A stretch of 64,000 nt of DNA, from assembly GCA_905160935.1 (NCBI GenBank), contig CAJHZI010000689.1, positions 706,001-770,000 on the forward strand, written 5' to 3'. Positions within the stretch are counted from its first letter, which is position 1; each line of letters opens with the position of its first letter. The stretch is from Enchytraeus crypticus (lineage: Eukaryota > Annelida > Clitellata > Enchytraeida > Enchytraeidae). A program made the position numbers and the translations under genes. The notes beneath the pieces were generated by a model that was given only the letters and a program-made list of their open reading frames with translations, did not search any database and was not told the origin of the DNA. Of this stretch, positions 12,501 to 27,500 are shown in pieces.

Positions 12501-15500
12501 CTACAATCAAACTGAGAACGTTACCAAGCATGTGGCTACAATGATAATTAAAAAGTTACCTAGGATGTTGCTACAATAATAATTAAAAAGTTACCTAGCA
12601 TGTTGCTACAATGATAAAAACTTACCTAGCATGTTGCTAAGTTGCTGACAGCTGTTTTTAATCTGACCAAGTTTATCGTTTATGTCTGCCTCAGTTTTTG
12701 CGTCATGGTTAAATTTAAGCAAATCTGTTCCAATCAGATTCATTTCAGCCAGTTGAGTAGACTGAATAGAACTGCAATTCTCCAATAGAGTCTATGAAAT
12801 ATGAAAAATGGATTAGACAATCACTTCTAGTAATAAAATAAGTAAAATTATCTTATGATAGTTGCGCATTATGTTTCAAATACCTTAAACATTTTCTCAT
12901 TCAATAACAAATAGAATAAGAATGGAAGCTATATGCGGCGTTAATTGAGCGTTCTTGAATGGCATTCTAAAGACATTTTCAGCCTAAGGTCTACTGAAAC
13001 TGCACTTATCGTATTGCCATAGAATAACAGAAGCCACTAAAACGCAATGAGACTAATCTAAACCCTAATAAATTTCTGATGTAATAAACTGTGCACGCAT
13101 TGACAGCTTTACACTTCTTGGGTCCAGGTTGCTGAAGGATGGACACACCATGGACTGCATGTGTCGTAAAAGGCGACAAAGCACTACAATCCAAACCAAC
13201 GCCAAAAGGTTTAGTGAGCGCCTAGGCTACAGAAATTTCTAGAAATTTCTAATCACGACCACAGTTAAACAGTGATTCAAGGGAAGATGATGTGAATGTC
13301 AATAACAGCTCTATATTGTCTACCTGAGAGATTCTTAGTTGTTCTTCTATCCATGATGTGCTCAGTCCACCGATCTCAGGCAAAGACTCTATTTTCTCCT
13401 TCAGAACCTGAATTTTATTTGACAGGGAAGCATAGGTTCCTTCGAATATTGAACTAGATGAGCGAAAGCTGCTTGATCCGGTTCTCTCGGGTACATCAGC
13501 TTTTGTAGGACTCTTTTCTGACTCAGATTTCCGTGAGGACAACTCTCTGCGAGGTTCTGGAAAATCTTGATATGGATCCGGTGAAGGACTTTGAGAATGT
13601 GAACTCCTGGATAAGATCTCTTCCAGCATTCCTCCTTCGTATGGTTCCTGCAATATAATCACAATATAACAATTAACATAGTTAGTAATAATAATATAAG
13701 TAATAATTGACATCTCTTTAAAAATGTTAATGTAGGTGAAAGCATTTATATTTTTATAGCAGCTAATACATGCCTGAAGAAAATAAAATAGTTTCACAAG
13801 AAACAAAACTAATCAGGGTTTAATTAGTTGCCGCAGTTAACTAGGCATTTAATAACTTCAAAGTTAATAATTTAACGTAAACGTTGGATCTAATCTTTTG
13901 ATCTGAACCGGTAGCATGTCAGTAAGCTAAACGACTGCGGATCTGGATGTATAGGGATCAAGTCAGTGCTACGTCAAGAAAAATGTCTTAAGACAAGAAA
14001 ATGACGTTAAACTAGTCTAAGGTTTTTTTATATAAAAAATATAACAGATAAGTTTGCTTAATCTCCCAAATTCATCCGAATTATAATTGACATTCAAAAT
14101 TCCAATCATTCCCAACTCACACGTTAGTCACGCACTGTAGTAAAATAACCGTTCACAATAATATCTATCACTGTAAATACCACCAATTTAAACAGTTAGA
14201 CCGCATGTTCAATTGTTCGATTCAGTGAATGTTCGAGATTTTTCTCTCTGAAAGCCTCGGCCGGGAGTCGAACACGCGATTTATAATTCATTTCAGGATC
14301 AGTTATTTAAAATTTCATGATTTTACCAGACAAACTATACACAACTATTTATATATTCAGCTTATGAAACCAACAGGATAACTGTATGCGTATTTAAATG
14401 TCTTAGTAAATTTGTGGTTAATTTTATTCGTAATGGAACGGCATTTTGAGGGTGAAAAATATTAGGCTCAATATCAGACGCCATATTGCAAAAGTAGGCC
14501 ATAACCAAAAGAATAGAACGCTTAGACTATTAGGTTTGAATCTATCTCAAGCTAAAAGCTAAAGAAACATAATAATTTAATATTAGATTAATTACCCGTG
14601 TTGTGCCCGCGTTGCTGAAGAATAGACCTACAGTTGAATGCACGTGTCGTCAAAGGTGACAAAAGCACTAAGATCCAAACCAAAGTCAGAAAGAGCGTTC
14701 TGTTGGCGAGCGCATAGGCTCCAGCAATACAAAATTTTCTACAACGATTGGAATCAATTCGTATCCTGACTCTAACTAAACTGAGATTCAAGGGAAAAAT
14801 ATGAAGTTTAATAGACTAAATGAATTACTAATTTCTGTAAATTTTAATTGAAAATATTAATCAAGGAAGATAAATTTGTTTGAGAAACTCCAGTATTTGA
14901 TCATGAAATTAGATGCAATAAAAGGTGTTTAATACATGTATATTGTAATTTACCAATATTTATAAATAAATTACCTGATCATCTTGAGAAGATAAAATTG
15001 TTGGTCTGCGGTAAATGTGTGAAACCGGCTTCGTCACTACCGACACAGGTTCGTCAACGGCTAAACCAATGTCCGGACGACCATATATATTTTTCAATCG
15101 ACAATAATGATCATCTGAAATAAAACACATAAAGCAAGGACAGTACATTAAAACCATTTTCATTATAATATTCAAGAGAGTTTTACAATGCAAAGAGAGT
15201 AAATTAAAACGAAGAGGGTTAACAGCAATGGGATATTTGTTCGAATCGCGGGTGTCTAAATGTGCATGACTTTGCAAAGTGCAAAGTGCATGTAATTAAT
15301 GCTACGATTAAATATACCTGTAAAATTAGATAAAAGATTCCTAATGTAAGTAAAAACTTACAATTATTCCAGATTATCAGTATATAATATGACAAACTTC
15401 AAATCATTACCTAAATCTGTCAATTTTTGAGCAGCGTCCTGGTAACCGTCTGCTTCCTCTTTGCCTTGCAGAAATTCCCTGTAACTCTGAACTATCTTCT

Positions 15501-18500
15501 CCACTTCCTTATCTCTCTCCGTGAGTTCCTTAAACACCTGCTAGAGTAATTGTTATAATTCAATTAAAACAAAATAATATTAATAAATAAAAAATAACAC
15601 AATTATTTATATTAGTAAATAACAATATTTTATATATTTCTAATCGATTACAATAAATTGAGCAACAGATTTACCATCTGAACAGCAACCAGAGAGGAGA
15701 TAATCGTCGACAAAGACTTCTGAATAACGTTCCGTCAAATAAATCAAGATTTAGCATTCTAATACCATATGGTAGGCCAGCTCCAGACAAGTGAATATTA
15801 GGTAAGGAATTTGTTATAAATAATCATTTTTAGTTTTAAAATTTACTTTCGTGTAAACATAACACAAGCCTACATGTTATAGCGTTTCCTTGCTGACGTT
15901 TGCTGTTATTTAGTTCTTCACAATTACTTCTTTTCATGGTTATTAGCTATAGTTGCCTATAAAGGGTACAATGTTGGCGCATGTCAGTCTGAGAGAATTA
16001 AGAATAACCTTCCAACCCCCTGAGGCACTAGGTCTTTCAAAGTGTTCGCGCAACTAAGTACTAACGGAGCCCGATATTGCTTAACCGAATTTAGGACGCG
16101 TACGCTTTACCGAGTGTGCTAAAGCCCGCCCAAAATAAATCCCTGCAACGCTTTTAAAGCATGCTATTTATGAACCAACCTTTGCTCTTATAGGCATGAG
16201 CTTTTCGGCACGATTTAAGTGAATTTCAAAACGCTAGAGACTGAGAAGCATGGCGCCATTTTTCATTTACACTAGACGTCCAATTTACTGGTCTCACTGG
16301 TGACCTTAATTTGAATAATTTCCATTTGCACTTATATATTACCTTCTATTATTAAATTATATTACTTATGAATATTAATAATGTAGCATATTTTATTTAG
16401 CATAGTAATGATATTACGTCCATAATAACTACATTTAACAAAAAGGTATTCATGAACAATTCTTGACATTTTCGATCGATGATTTCAAACTGACCTTTTC
16501 GCTTTCAATGCTGGAATCAAGCCTTGATTCAGTGGCAGTCAGAAGGTTTGTAAGCCAGTCATTGATTCTCTTCCAGTTATCTTCCAATTCCGTAAGTTTC
16601 TGCAGAGATTTAGCAAGAGCTCTCTGGTGACTCATCAGTGACTCACCCATTTTTCTGTATTCTCTTTTCAAACTCTGCACTCGCTCTTGATCTCCTAATT
16701 GTACCAGTATTATTAATGCACATATCATTGTATCAGTATTAATATTACACACATTATTGTACCAGTATTAATATTACACATATTATTGTATCAGTATTAA
16801 TATTACACATATTATTGTACCAGTATTAATATTACACATATTATTGTATCAGGATTATTATTATTTATGATTATTAGAAGATTTATTAGCATATATATAT
16901 ATTATTAATTTTGCTTTCATTTTATTGTATTAGTTATCTTAACAATCAAGCCATTTAATATAAGAAAGATTGTAAACTAAGTTTAACATCATCTTTTTCA
17001 AATAAAAAGGATACTAGAAGAGACGTTCTCACTGGAATACAAACCACTGAACTCTCGCATATGAATCAAACTCGATGTCTACTAGGCCAACCGACCAGTT
17101 GATCCTTTATAAGTTCAACCCGATTATATTTGTACCGATATGAATTGATTATCCAGTTATGTGTTTAGGTAATACAAGGGTAGTACTGAGGTGTATTAAC
17201 TATTAATATTTCTAGATTACTATGACCAAATAGCATTTACGGTAAACTTGTAACACGGTATTTTAAGCATGACTGTTCTTTCTTAAGTTACCAAGAAAAG
17301 GTTTAAATTTCATCGAATTTGTTTTAGTAATTTAACAACTTTATTAATATAGTGGAAAGAATGAAATCTCAGATGACATCACTCCCGGATAAAATCCCGA
17401 AAAAATAGTAACACCAGTTTGAAAAGAGTTCCAAACTTACTCGCCGGATAAACAAGAGCACAATGTCCTACATTAATGAACACGCGAAATAAAAGAAACA
17501 TACTGAAAAGATGGATAGGACACATTCTAAGGGGGGAAGGTCTATTAAAAGAGGTCATAGAAGGTAGACTGCAAGGAAAAAGAGGCAGGGGCAGGCCGAG
17601 ATTAGGTATGTTAGATGATTTAAAGACCCACTCATATGTGGAAATGAAGAGGAAGGTGGAAGACAGAGAAGAGTGGAGGCGTTATGTACCATGGACCTGC
17701 CAGTGGCAGTGCACTAAGAGAGAGACTGAAACTTAAAAGTTCATATAAAACGGGAATGACTACGTAAATATTGTCGTAAACCTGCTGCAAGCTTAAGAGA
17801 TTTGCTCGAAGAACTCAACTGACTGATTGATGAACTGAAGTCATCATAGTCTTCCAATAAGCTCTGCAACAGAAAAATATTTAAATTTCAACTTAAACAA
17901 GTGTTAATAACAATGTTGATGATAGTCACAACATTTATTTACCGCTTTCGAACGTCAATGACGAAGAAAATGTAGTTTGTGTTAATGTACATTAAAATAC
18001 TGATCAAAATAAAATAGTACATTATGTAGAATTTATAATTATGTTATAATATATTATTTAGCTGCTGTAAATTGTTACGTTTGATATTTGTATCCAAATC
18101 ACAGAAAAATTGACAGAGCCTCTCCAGTTATTTATAGAATGGAACCATCCTGCTTATCGTGCATGCAGTCTTACAATTTGACCATACTCTCGTGTCGTAA
18201 GAGTCGACTAAACAGGAACTGAGAAAGCAATTGGAAATCATTTCAGATGCCATGTTGTTCGACACTAAACGCAACATGAAGATACAATAAAGACTTAATC
18301 TATATGACAGGATTAGTCGATATGACAGGATCAACCTCTATGACAGGATTAACCTCCATGACAGGACTAACTTGTTGGTCAAGGGTGTGCTCTTAGAGAG
18401 AGCGACAGCAGAATATAAGTAGGAATACGCAAATTGGCCCTGACCTTGCTACTTGACAGAACTCTAAAACATTAGAGGTGGAGAGAAGATATATGTTTGC

Positions 18501-21500
18501 ACCGCATGCCAACCATCACATTACTTATAATCTGCATATTTTAAGCCTATGCCGTGTTACTTGTGACTGAGACCATTTAAATCAAACCACGCACATTTGC
18601 ATAGGCTAAAGTTTTGTTTAAATTATGAAACCATTTAAAGTCATAATGTCAATAATAATGATAATCAAAGGGCATCGTTGTTTTAAAATTTAGTTTAAAT
18701 TTGAAAGCTGGAAATGCGCAAAAAGAACAATATAGCTAAATGCCACAAATGAGACTAATATAATATTTCAGAATGTAATCGAATTAGCATTTATAAGATT
18801 CCAATTTATGAAAATATTCAAGAACGGGTAGAATTACTTCGAGCGTTTTCTTCTGTTTGTTCAAAGTTTCTATCACCACAGCAGGTTTGTTCAGATCACT
18901 AATTCTATCATCCATTCTCTTTATCCAATCACTAGTCGCTTCCATGCGTTTTTCCACTTTCTCAACAAGCTTGTCGCTTTTCGCTATTTCTGCCGCTTTC
19001 TCATCCAGCAGTGATCCTAGCTTAGTCCAATCAGCTTCCAGGGCTTCCAGTATTTTAACAATAAACGCTGCATCTGCAGAGTCAACGGAAGCCCGCTGTT
19101 TTTCAGTTAGGTCTCTAACAAGCGATCGAACAAGGGTAACATCGGCCGTCTGATCGTTATATTCCTCTGATACCGTTTCAATCTAAATAAATCAATCAAT
19201 CATTCAATCGCACACTTACACACTCACTCACTCAATCAAAAAATCGCTCAAAGTAATCAATGAATCAATTGATCAGTAAAACAGTAATAAGTTCAAAAAT
19301 TGTTACACAGGGCGGTTCATGTTTAACTAAATCAATTAAAAATTGGAATTCGATCAATCTATTACTACCGCTTGGTATTTACCTGAATCAGCCGAGTACG
19401 TCGAATGCAAAGAACACGTTCAGTTTCAAGTAGTCTATCTATTAACTCTCCAGGACTCATTGCTTATTTTAACTTCAAATAATTTTAAATATCAGGCGTT
19501 ATAAATATGTCGTAATTATAATTTATTTCACTGAATTAGCAATAATGCTAAATTTTCAAATGACAGAAGTAAATAGTTACAAGAGTATAATAGTCACTTG
19601 CAATTTAATTAACATGTTATTATTTTAAATATTGTTATATACTTGCTAGTGGCTAAGTTGGTAGTGAACCTGCTGAAAGAAAACGATTACGTTTTCCAAA
19701 CAACGTCAGACTATAATTGACAGTGCTCTTGTGTACAAGCAGACAATGAACTTAGATTTATAGGTTTTTACATATTATAACACCAATAAATTTAGTTGTT
19801 ATAAATTAACATAATTCTATATAGGCGTATCAGAGAATGTGTTTTACGTTAAAGTGACGAATAAATTTCATACCTTCATAAAGAGAAAGTCTAAGTGATT
19901 TGGTGAACATATATTTTTTATACGTACGTGTCGTGCAATAATACAATTAATTATTAGTATTTAGCTATTCCACCGTACCTTGCTTTTTAGAGCCTTCACC
20001 GAAAACTGCTTCAGACTGGAAGAGTTTTCCAGAATTTCTAGAGTAGGCGAGAGCCAACCCTTCAAAGATTTCATTGTGGAATTCAATTCTGTTAACTTAG
20101 AGCCGATACATCCCAATAGCTCAGTTCTCTCACTACACGCATCCCTCACAAAATCCACCTCTTCGTTTAATCCGCGCAATTTCTCTCGAATTCTATCCGC
20201 CTCGGCGCGGTCTTTAACTTTCTCCAGAACTTCCTTGGCTTCGTCATTAACGGCACGTAAGCCGCTCGAATGGCTTTCGATGTCAGAGCCTATAACGGCG
20301 AGATCTATGGTCTGCCTCTGTAGCGCCTCCTCTCGAAGACTAACTGGTGATAAGCTGCCCAATTTCAACTTGACCTCCTCTACCCAGCTTATCAGCTTAT
20401 CCAAACCTTGCTCCAAATTCAAACTTTCAACGGTTTCCGCAAGCAGATATTTCGTGTAAACATTTGAGTCGGTGAACAGTTGGGTTATTCTACTGTGAAG
20501 GTCATTGACCCTGATCCGGATTGCGTCCAAGCTAGCAGTGTCCCCTCCTAGATCATCTAGGCTTTCAATGAGCTGCAAGCCGGTAGCTTTACAGGACTCG
20601 TACAAAAGACTGCCTGTCGGAATAGATTCCGAAGCTAAACTTTTCATCTCGGATAACAGTACCTACGAGAAAATGAAAAAATTTACTTTGTTGTTAAAAC
20701 GGATAGGGCAGATTGAATTGAATAATAATACAATAATTATAATAATCATTATATAATATAATAATATATTAATATAATAATTATAATAATTATTATATAA
20801 TTATACATTATACAAATACATGTAGACTTTGTCAGAGGCAATAGCATTCTCTTCAACTGACAGTAGTATGTGGCAATTTGCTTCAGTTTAAAAAAGGTTT
20901 ATTATATATTTAGAAATAAATTTTAATATTGTATAATGATATTAATAAGAGCGTAAAATTAACTTATACATACAAAATATTGATTAAAGCATTCAAATCG
21001 ATCAGTATTAAGGAAGCAATGCGCGTGGTAAAATGCGGTAAACATATCTGCTAAACATTTTATACATTTACAAATTTAAGAAAGTTTTACAATTTTGCCA
21101 GAGAATAAAAAGTCTCTAAAGTTAGCTTACCAAAATATAGTGATTGAAGAAATTTTTTTAAATAGAACCTCAAATCAAACAATTGTTACTCTGATACTGA
21201 AACAACTAAAATGGAATAAAAACATAAAATGTCTCAAGAATGGAATATCTATTGCATCTTAATGCAGTTTGAAATTAATTATTCCTCAAAACATTGCTCA
21301 GAAGATCTTAAATGCTATAGGTTCTAAAATTTCTTAGTTTACTTCAAAGTTTAATACGTAGCTTATAAATTTAATTTTTAATAATAATTACCTCAACGGT
21401 TTTCTCGGAGCTTTTCATATTCTGCAGCTGATTTTCGTTACTAATCAGCCACTCACATAGTTCTTTTTCTTGCTGATTAAAACATTCATCCAGCTGACAA

Positions 21501-24500
21501 CCTTCTTGAAGTTCCTTCTGCAAATCACGTGATGTATCATGTGCAATGCTATATCGATCTGTAATTGATTTTAGGTTGTCTCTAACTTCCGAGACAAATC
21601 TATCGGAACACTGTCTAACTTCATCTTCTGAGATCTTCACTTGGTGAGATACTGAAGTAAAGTCGGTACCAGTGGTGGTTGAGAGGGTTTCTTCTTCAAA
21701 AGTTAAAAGGAATTTCTGCAAATCAACCATATTAACAGCACCATATTAACAATTTCTCTTTGCAAGCTTCTATCTCTCTCTGACTCTCCCAATATCTCTT
21801 TCTCTCTCTCTCTCTTTTCTCTCTCTATGTCTCTTTCGTTCTCTCTTTCGTCCTATATTATCAAAGCAACGTCAGCTTCTTAACACTTAATCCCAATCTA
21901 CTAAAAATCAAGTACAAATAACTATACTATATATGTGTTTATATGTATATGTGTATGTATGTAAACATACATGTATACATACATACATGTCTACGTACAT
22001 GTATGTATGTTGTGTGTATGTATATATGTATGTATGTGTATGTATGTGTATGTATGGATACATTCTATATTGGTCACACATTTTGCTATTCACTTTTTGC
22101 CATTTCACAATATTGACATTTTGCTTGTTACTTATTCACTTGATTGCTTTGTAATTTTGTCTTTTGTACTTGTCTACCATTGAATTGGAGAAATAAATCA
22201 ATTAATGGTATATAATATAAATAATTAAAATAATAATAAATATTAATAATATTAATAATAGTGATAATAAAAAAATCATAATATTTATAAAATATTCCTT
22301 TTATTTAATCGTTTATTTGTTTGTATTTTCTTCGAACGGATTAAAGAATTGGAAACATAGCGTTACAGATGCTACGTGGATGTAAATGTAAATAATGCAA
22401 TGCAATAGTAAATACTACTATGAAATAATGAGTACCATTATGCAATTAATAGTAAGTAATACTATGTAATGGTAAATAGTCCTGCGTAATGGTAATAGTA
22501 ATACTATGTAATTAATAGTACTAAGCCAGAGTAAGTACTTTTTAATAGTAAATAGTATTATGTAATAGTAAATAATACTAAGCAATAGTGATTAATATTA
22601 TGCAATTAATAGTATGTAATGGTAAATAGAACTACGTAATAGTAATTAATACAATATAATTATTAGTAAGTCATACTAAGCCATAGTAAATACTCTTTAA
22701 TAATAAATAGTATTAAGTGATTGTAAATAATACTGTGCAATAGTAAGTAATTATAATTTTAATGCTTCTAAAGCTCAAAAGGAATTACTAAAGTTTTCAA
22801 AAGATAATAACGTGAAAGACGAAAGTCTACGAATACTATTTTTTTTTTTATTTTAAATTTATTCTACTTTAATTAGGCAAACACATTGAACTTACTCGAG
22901 CACACTCCACAACGGCCTGGGTAAGATTTTCCAATGATTCAAGTTCAGACCTGTGTAAGGTGATTTCTTCGACTAATGTCTACAAAGAAATATAATGAAC
23001 CATAAAAATATCAAAATATCAGAATAATTAAATATCAAAAGAAGTTCTATTTTACCTGTATTATTATCAGGGCTAAAATAAATAATACATTAATATGCTA
23101 GCCTATGAGGAGGATATGGTTTAGGGCACGCTTTTCAACTTTTAAATAATTCTTTAAAAATATAGCAATGCACCAATGTCGGAAAATACAATGCTAAGAT
23201 TAATATGTACAAGTCTGTCTATGGGCGACTTAGACAAGCTGGCAGCTCACTTCCATACTAAAGCTCTGTATTTTAAAAATTACTACAGAGATTTAATAAA
23301 TCTAAACTTTCAACAGTGTTGAAAGAAAAACTTTGCATTTAAAAAGTATTGTTGATAAGCCACTAAGTATACCAATAAGTATTGTTGTGAAAATTTTGAC
23401 AAATGTAACCTATGCGGTTTCAACATTGATGATACTGATGTGCTTATATTGCATAGACTACTTTTCGAAATGCAGTCAATTGTTTTTCTTTATGTTCTAT
23501 TTTCTTTGTTTTGGACATTTGCGTTTATTTCTGTTTCTGTTTTGTGTGTGTTTTGGTTGCCCAAGTGGCGAATAAAAGGTACATATAATGTAGCTCCAAT
23601 TAATACACTGTAATTTAAATCACAGTATACTACAATTAATGTAGTTAAATTTCATGAATATAAACAACGAAAGAAACACAATATATTAGCAAAAATATGA
23701 AAAACGTCATAATTTTCATAATTTTCTTTACCTTTTGAGAGTCCGATAAAGAACGGAGCGTAGAAAGACTTCCGGTAGATCTCTGAATGACTCGAATCTG
23801 ACCTTCTACAGTCGACAGCCACTTGTCCAGATCATCGGCAGAGGAGGTAAAGAGCTCGATGTTAGCCTGCATAGACTGTACCACAGTTATCCTAGCTTGC
23901 AATGGACCAGTCAGCTGCAAATATAAGTGAAAATGCAATTGAACTGAGATATAATTGAAGCACCTGTAAGGATTTGAAATTTCTGTGCAGTTAACTTACA
24001 AAGCAGAGAAAACCAGCACAAAAGCGCCACATATTAAGCACCACACATAAAGCACCACACATAGAGTACCACTCATAAAGCATCACATATAAAACACCAC
24101 ATTTAAAGCACCACAGATAAATCACCGCGCGTAAAGCACCACACATACAGCACCACTCATAATGCACAAAAAACATAAAGTACCACTGCGTTCGAACCGT
24201 GAACCAGGGTGAGTTAAAAGGATAAGCAATTAATTGAACATCAGTACTGTTCAGATTAAAGTAATTTTTACAAAAATTTCTATTAATTTTAAGTAAAACC
24301 AACAATAATGGTACATGTTAAGGACAATGTGTAACTAGGCCTAATAAAATTTCATCTTACCTTTAATGAATTATCTTTTCTTATAAAAATTTAGTAAATG
24401 TTTGGAATAAATTTCAACTGTTGAAGAGATGGATTCATCGTTGAGAATATTCTTATTTTGTGTTAGCAGTGGGCATATTACACAAGTACTAAGAGCAATA

Positions 24501-27500
24501 AAAACTGACATAGTACGACTATAGAGTGCACTTAAAACTTAATATCGCTCAACAAAATTGAAGGCGTTGAGTTTAGTAATCAATTAATAATAAATTAATC
24601 AATCAATAAGGATTTAGCATCCTGTTCGTCCCATAAAACCATGTTAGGGATGTCAATTTAATACCAGCATGGATACGTACCTCTGTGTATTTACTTTCAA
24701 CTGTATTTATACGAGTCTTGACCTCCTCCCAATGCCCTTTCTTCATTTGATACTTGGCGTCACTTAGTTGCACACGGGCACTTTTCAAAAGTGTATCAAT
24801 ATCATGCCGTCTGGAATCTAATTCCACCAATATTGCCTAGCAAACAAGAGAAAACAAACATTCACGTGTTTCTTAGAAGTATTTTGGGAACAGTTTCGCG
24901 TGCGTCAATAGAGATGCGTAGGAAGGTATGTATTAAAGTATAATTAAGTCACCACTTTCACCACCACATAGAAAACTACACATGTTATAGCTTTATTAAA
25001 ATTATCCTTTGAATTCATAATCAGAAAACCTAGTAAGATATCAAGTATTAGTCAATGCCACGTCTGAATTTAAAAAATATTTTCTAAAAGACAAGTTTTA
25101 TTACAGAATTTTGAAACTAATATTTTCCCTACCGATATTACAAGATCTCTATTCTTCTGCTAAATGAGTGGTCCTAAGTACATTATTCACACTTACAGTA
25201 CAGTCTGCTTTCACGCTCCTTCAGCATTTTCTAAATCGGCAATTTATTCGCTTCTCAAAAGCCTTATTTACATCTTAAAGTAGCCAATAGCTTGAGAAAA
25301 ATCAAGCTGATAAAATGGTTCCTCTAGCCTTCCTCAGTTTTATTTCATTTTTGCTTTTTGTGACGCCTGGTACGACACGAACAGCTTACGGTTACTCAAT
25401 TCTTCAATAGCCAGGACACAACACGTGATAACGAGAAAAAAGATATAAATCTCAAATTGTCGCAAATTTACGCAAAAAATTAACTTTAAAACAGCAACAG
25501 GTACCTGTAACTGCGTAAGCTTCTCTGCAGCTTTACCAGACTCAAGAATTGTCGCTTTAGCGATAGCATCCTTTGTGTTTTTAAGCCAGTCTTCCACTTC
25601 AGTCAATTCTGCAGACACTTTCTCAATATTCACTTTCTTCTCTGCACTTAACTCATCGCTGTCATCTGGCGTCACAACAACCACTTTACTTTCCGATTTA
25701 TTGATGTCATCTGAAGATTCAGAGTTATCTTCTTCAATTCCGATAGGATCTTCAGATACTTCCGGTTTACTACTAACACTATAATCTCTGACAGAGCTAT
25801 CTTTTGATCTTGTATCAATAGCGAAAACTGAAGAACTTGATTCTGGAATTTCTTCATAAGCATCAGTATTTGTCGGCTTTTCAACTTCAATGCAACCATG
25901 AACTTTGGGCAAGTCTTCATTTTTAGCCTTTTCGATCTGATCAAAATCGGATCTTATGTCGGCAGCATCATCGTGTTCGCAGATCTCACTATCCGACACT
26001 ACATCAGCTTCCAATGTAATCTTTTCTAATTCTCCAGCTGTTGGAGTCAGCTGAGCGCTCTCCTCTTCATCCTTATCATTCTTGTCGAATTCGTTCTTGC
26101 CCACCAAAGCAGCATTCTCAGATTGTGCGACTGACTCAGACTCTGGTTTAAATGGTATTGTACGATTAAGCGGCAGCTTGGAACTCAATTTCCTTTCGTC
26201 GTTTCCCACATCAACCAGGGCATCAGTGGAGCTGCTAAGACTCTCTGGTTCTTCTATTATCGTAGCGAGTTGCTTGATGTGATATTGCGGAGACCCTTCT
26301 TGAGTGGAAGACTGAGGGTGAGATCGAAGCATCCTGTACAAGGCGCGATTGTCGGCTATAGATTGCTTCAAAGGTATGACCTGACCTGTACGAATGTTTA
26401 TGACGTTACTGTGCTGTAGGTCTAGCGCTCCGCTTAACATTGCAACTGCAACAGCAACTGCTTTACCCGTCGCTGGATCTATGATCAAAGACTGAGCATC
26501 GATCAGTCCGTGAACGATGGATTCCGCCAAGGTGAAGGTCAATCCACTAGTAGGGTCGTAGAATCGCTCAGTAGTTTCATTGTAGAGTCCAATATCGACC
26601 GCGGTAGGAATGGATAGAGGGCGTGGCTGAATTATTCCTCGTTGTAGACCTTCGAATAGAGAAACACTCTCGAAGGAACTGGTATCCGTTACGTAGCCGG
26701 TTCTTTCAGAGATCAAGCCGCTCTGCATCGACTCCTCGAGGCTTAGCACCTGATGGGATCTAATGTCATGGACGACGAGCGAATGGACGTCCAGAAGGTT
26801 TTCCCTCATTGCCTCCGGAAGCGTCAGATACTGATCCGACTCCGGATCTAGAAACTTCCCAGTCAGTGCGTCGTATAGTGCCAAATCAACTAACTGAGAC
26901 AGTTTCATAGGACGAACAACAACTCGCTCGTTAGAGAGCATACCTTCGTCAAATGCCTCTTCAAAGATTATTTCCCGTCCGCGAGAGTCTCTAATGGTTC
27001 CCTTGTCCAAGTCTATCAACGCTAGATCCAGGAGAGAGTGAAACGGGACGCAACTACCGGATGACAAGTCATTGACCACAATAGAGTCCAGTTTTATGAA
27101 TCCCTGAATAAGCGCTTGAGAGAGACTCATAGTGCTCCCGGTTTGAGGATTAGTAACGCAGTTTCGTCTTGAGTTATACAGGCCGAGCTTTATGGCATCG
27201 ATTAAGGAGTAAAAAGCGGTAGATTTACTGGATTCCCGATTGGCATCCACTTGTCCCAATTTGCTTTTATTAAAGGTACCAAGCGCTTTGATAGCTTCCC
27301 GAGAATCATCGTCTATGATAAGGCCGTTGTCCATAGCGTCTCCTAACGTTCCGTATATATCGGAGTCCAAGAGAAATTGTCCCGTTGCGCGGTCTAATAT
27401 ATTCCTATCCATCGCTTCCAGCAAGCTGATGACGTCACCCGTTTCTACATCGGCAGCAATCTTTTCATTTCCGTCGATCAGACCTTTATCAATTGCTTCC

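Noticed and set aside
19980-20459. 159-codon plus-strand open frame
   Set aside because: Antisense shadow of exon 24, which has splice sites and spectrin repeats on the minus strand.
25340-25504. Extra 50 codons after the giant exon's open frame
   Set aside because: They lie past a good donor in phase 0 (TTACAG|gtacct) and run into a family D repeat, so they are intron read-through.
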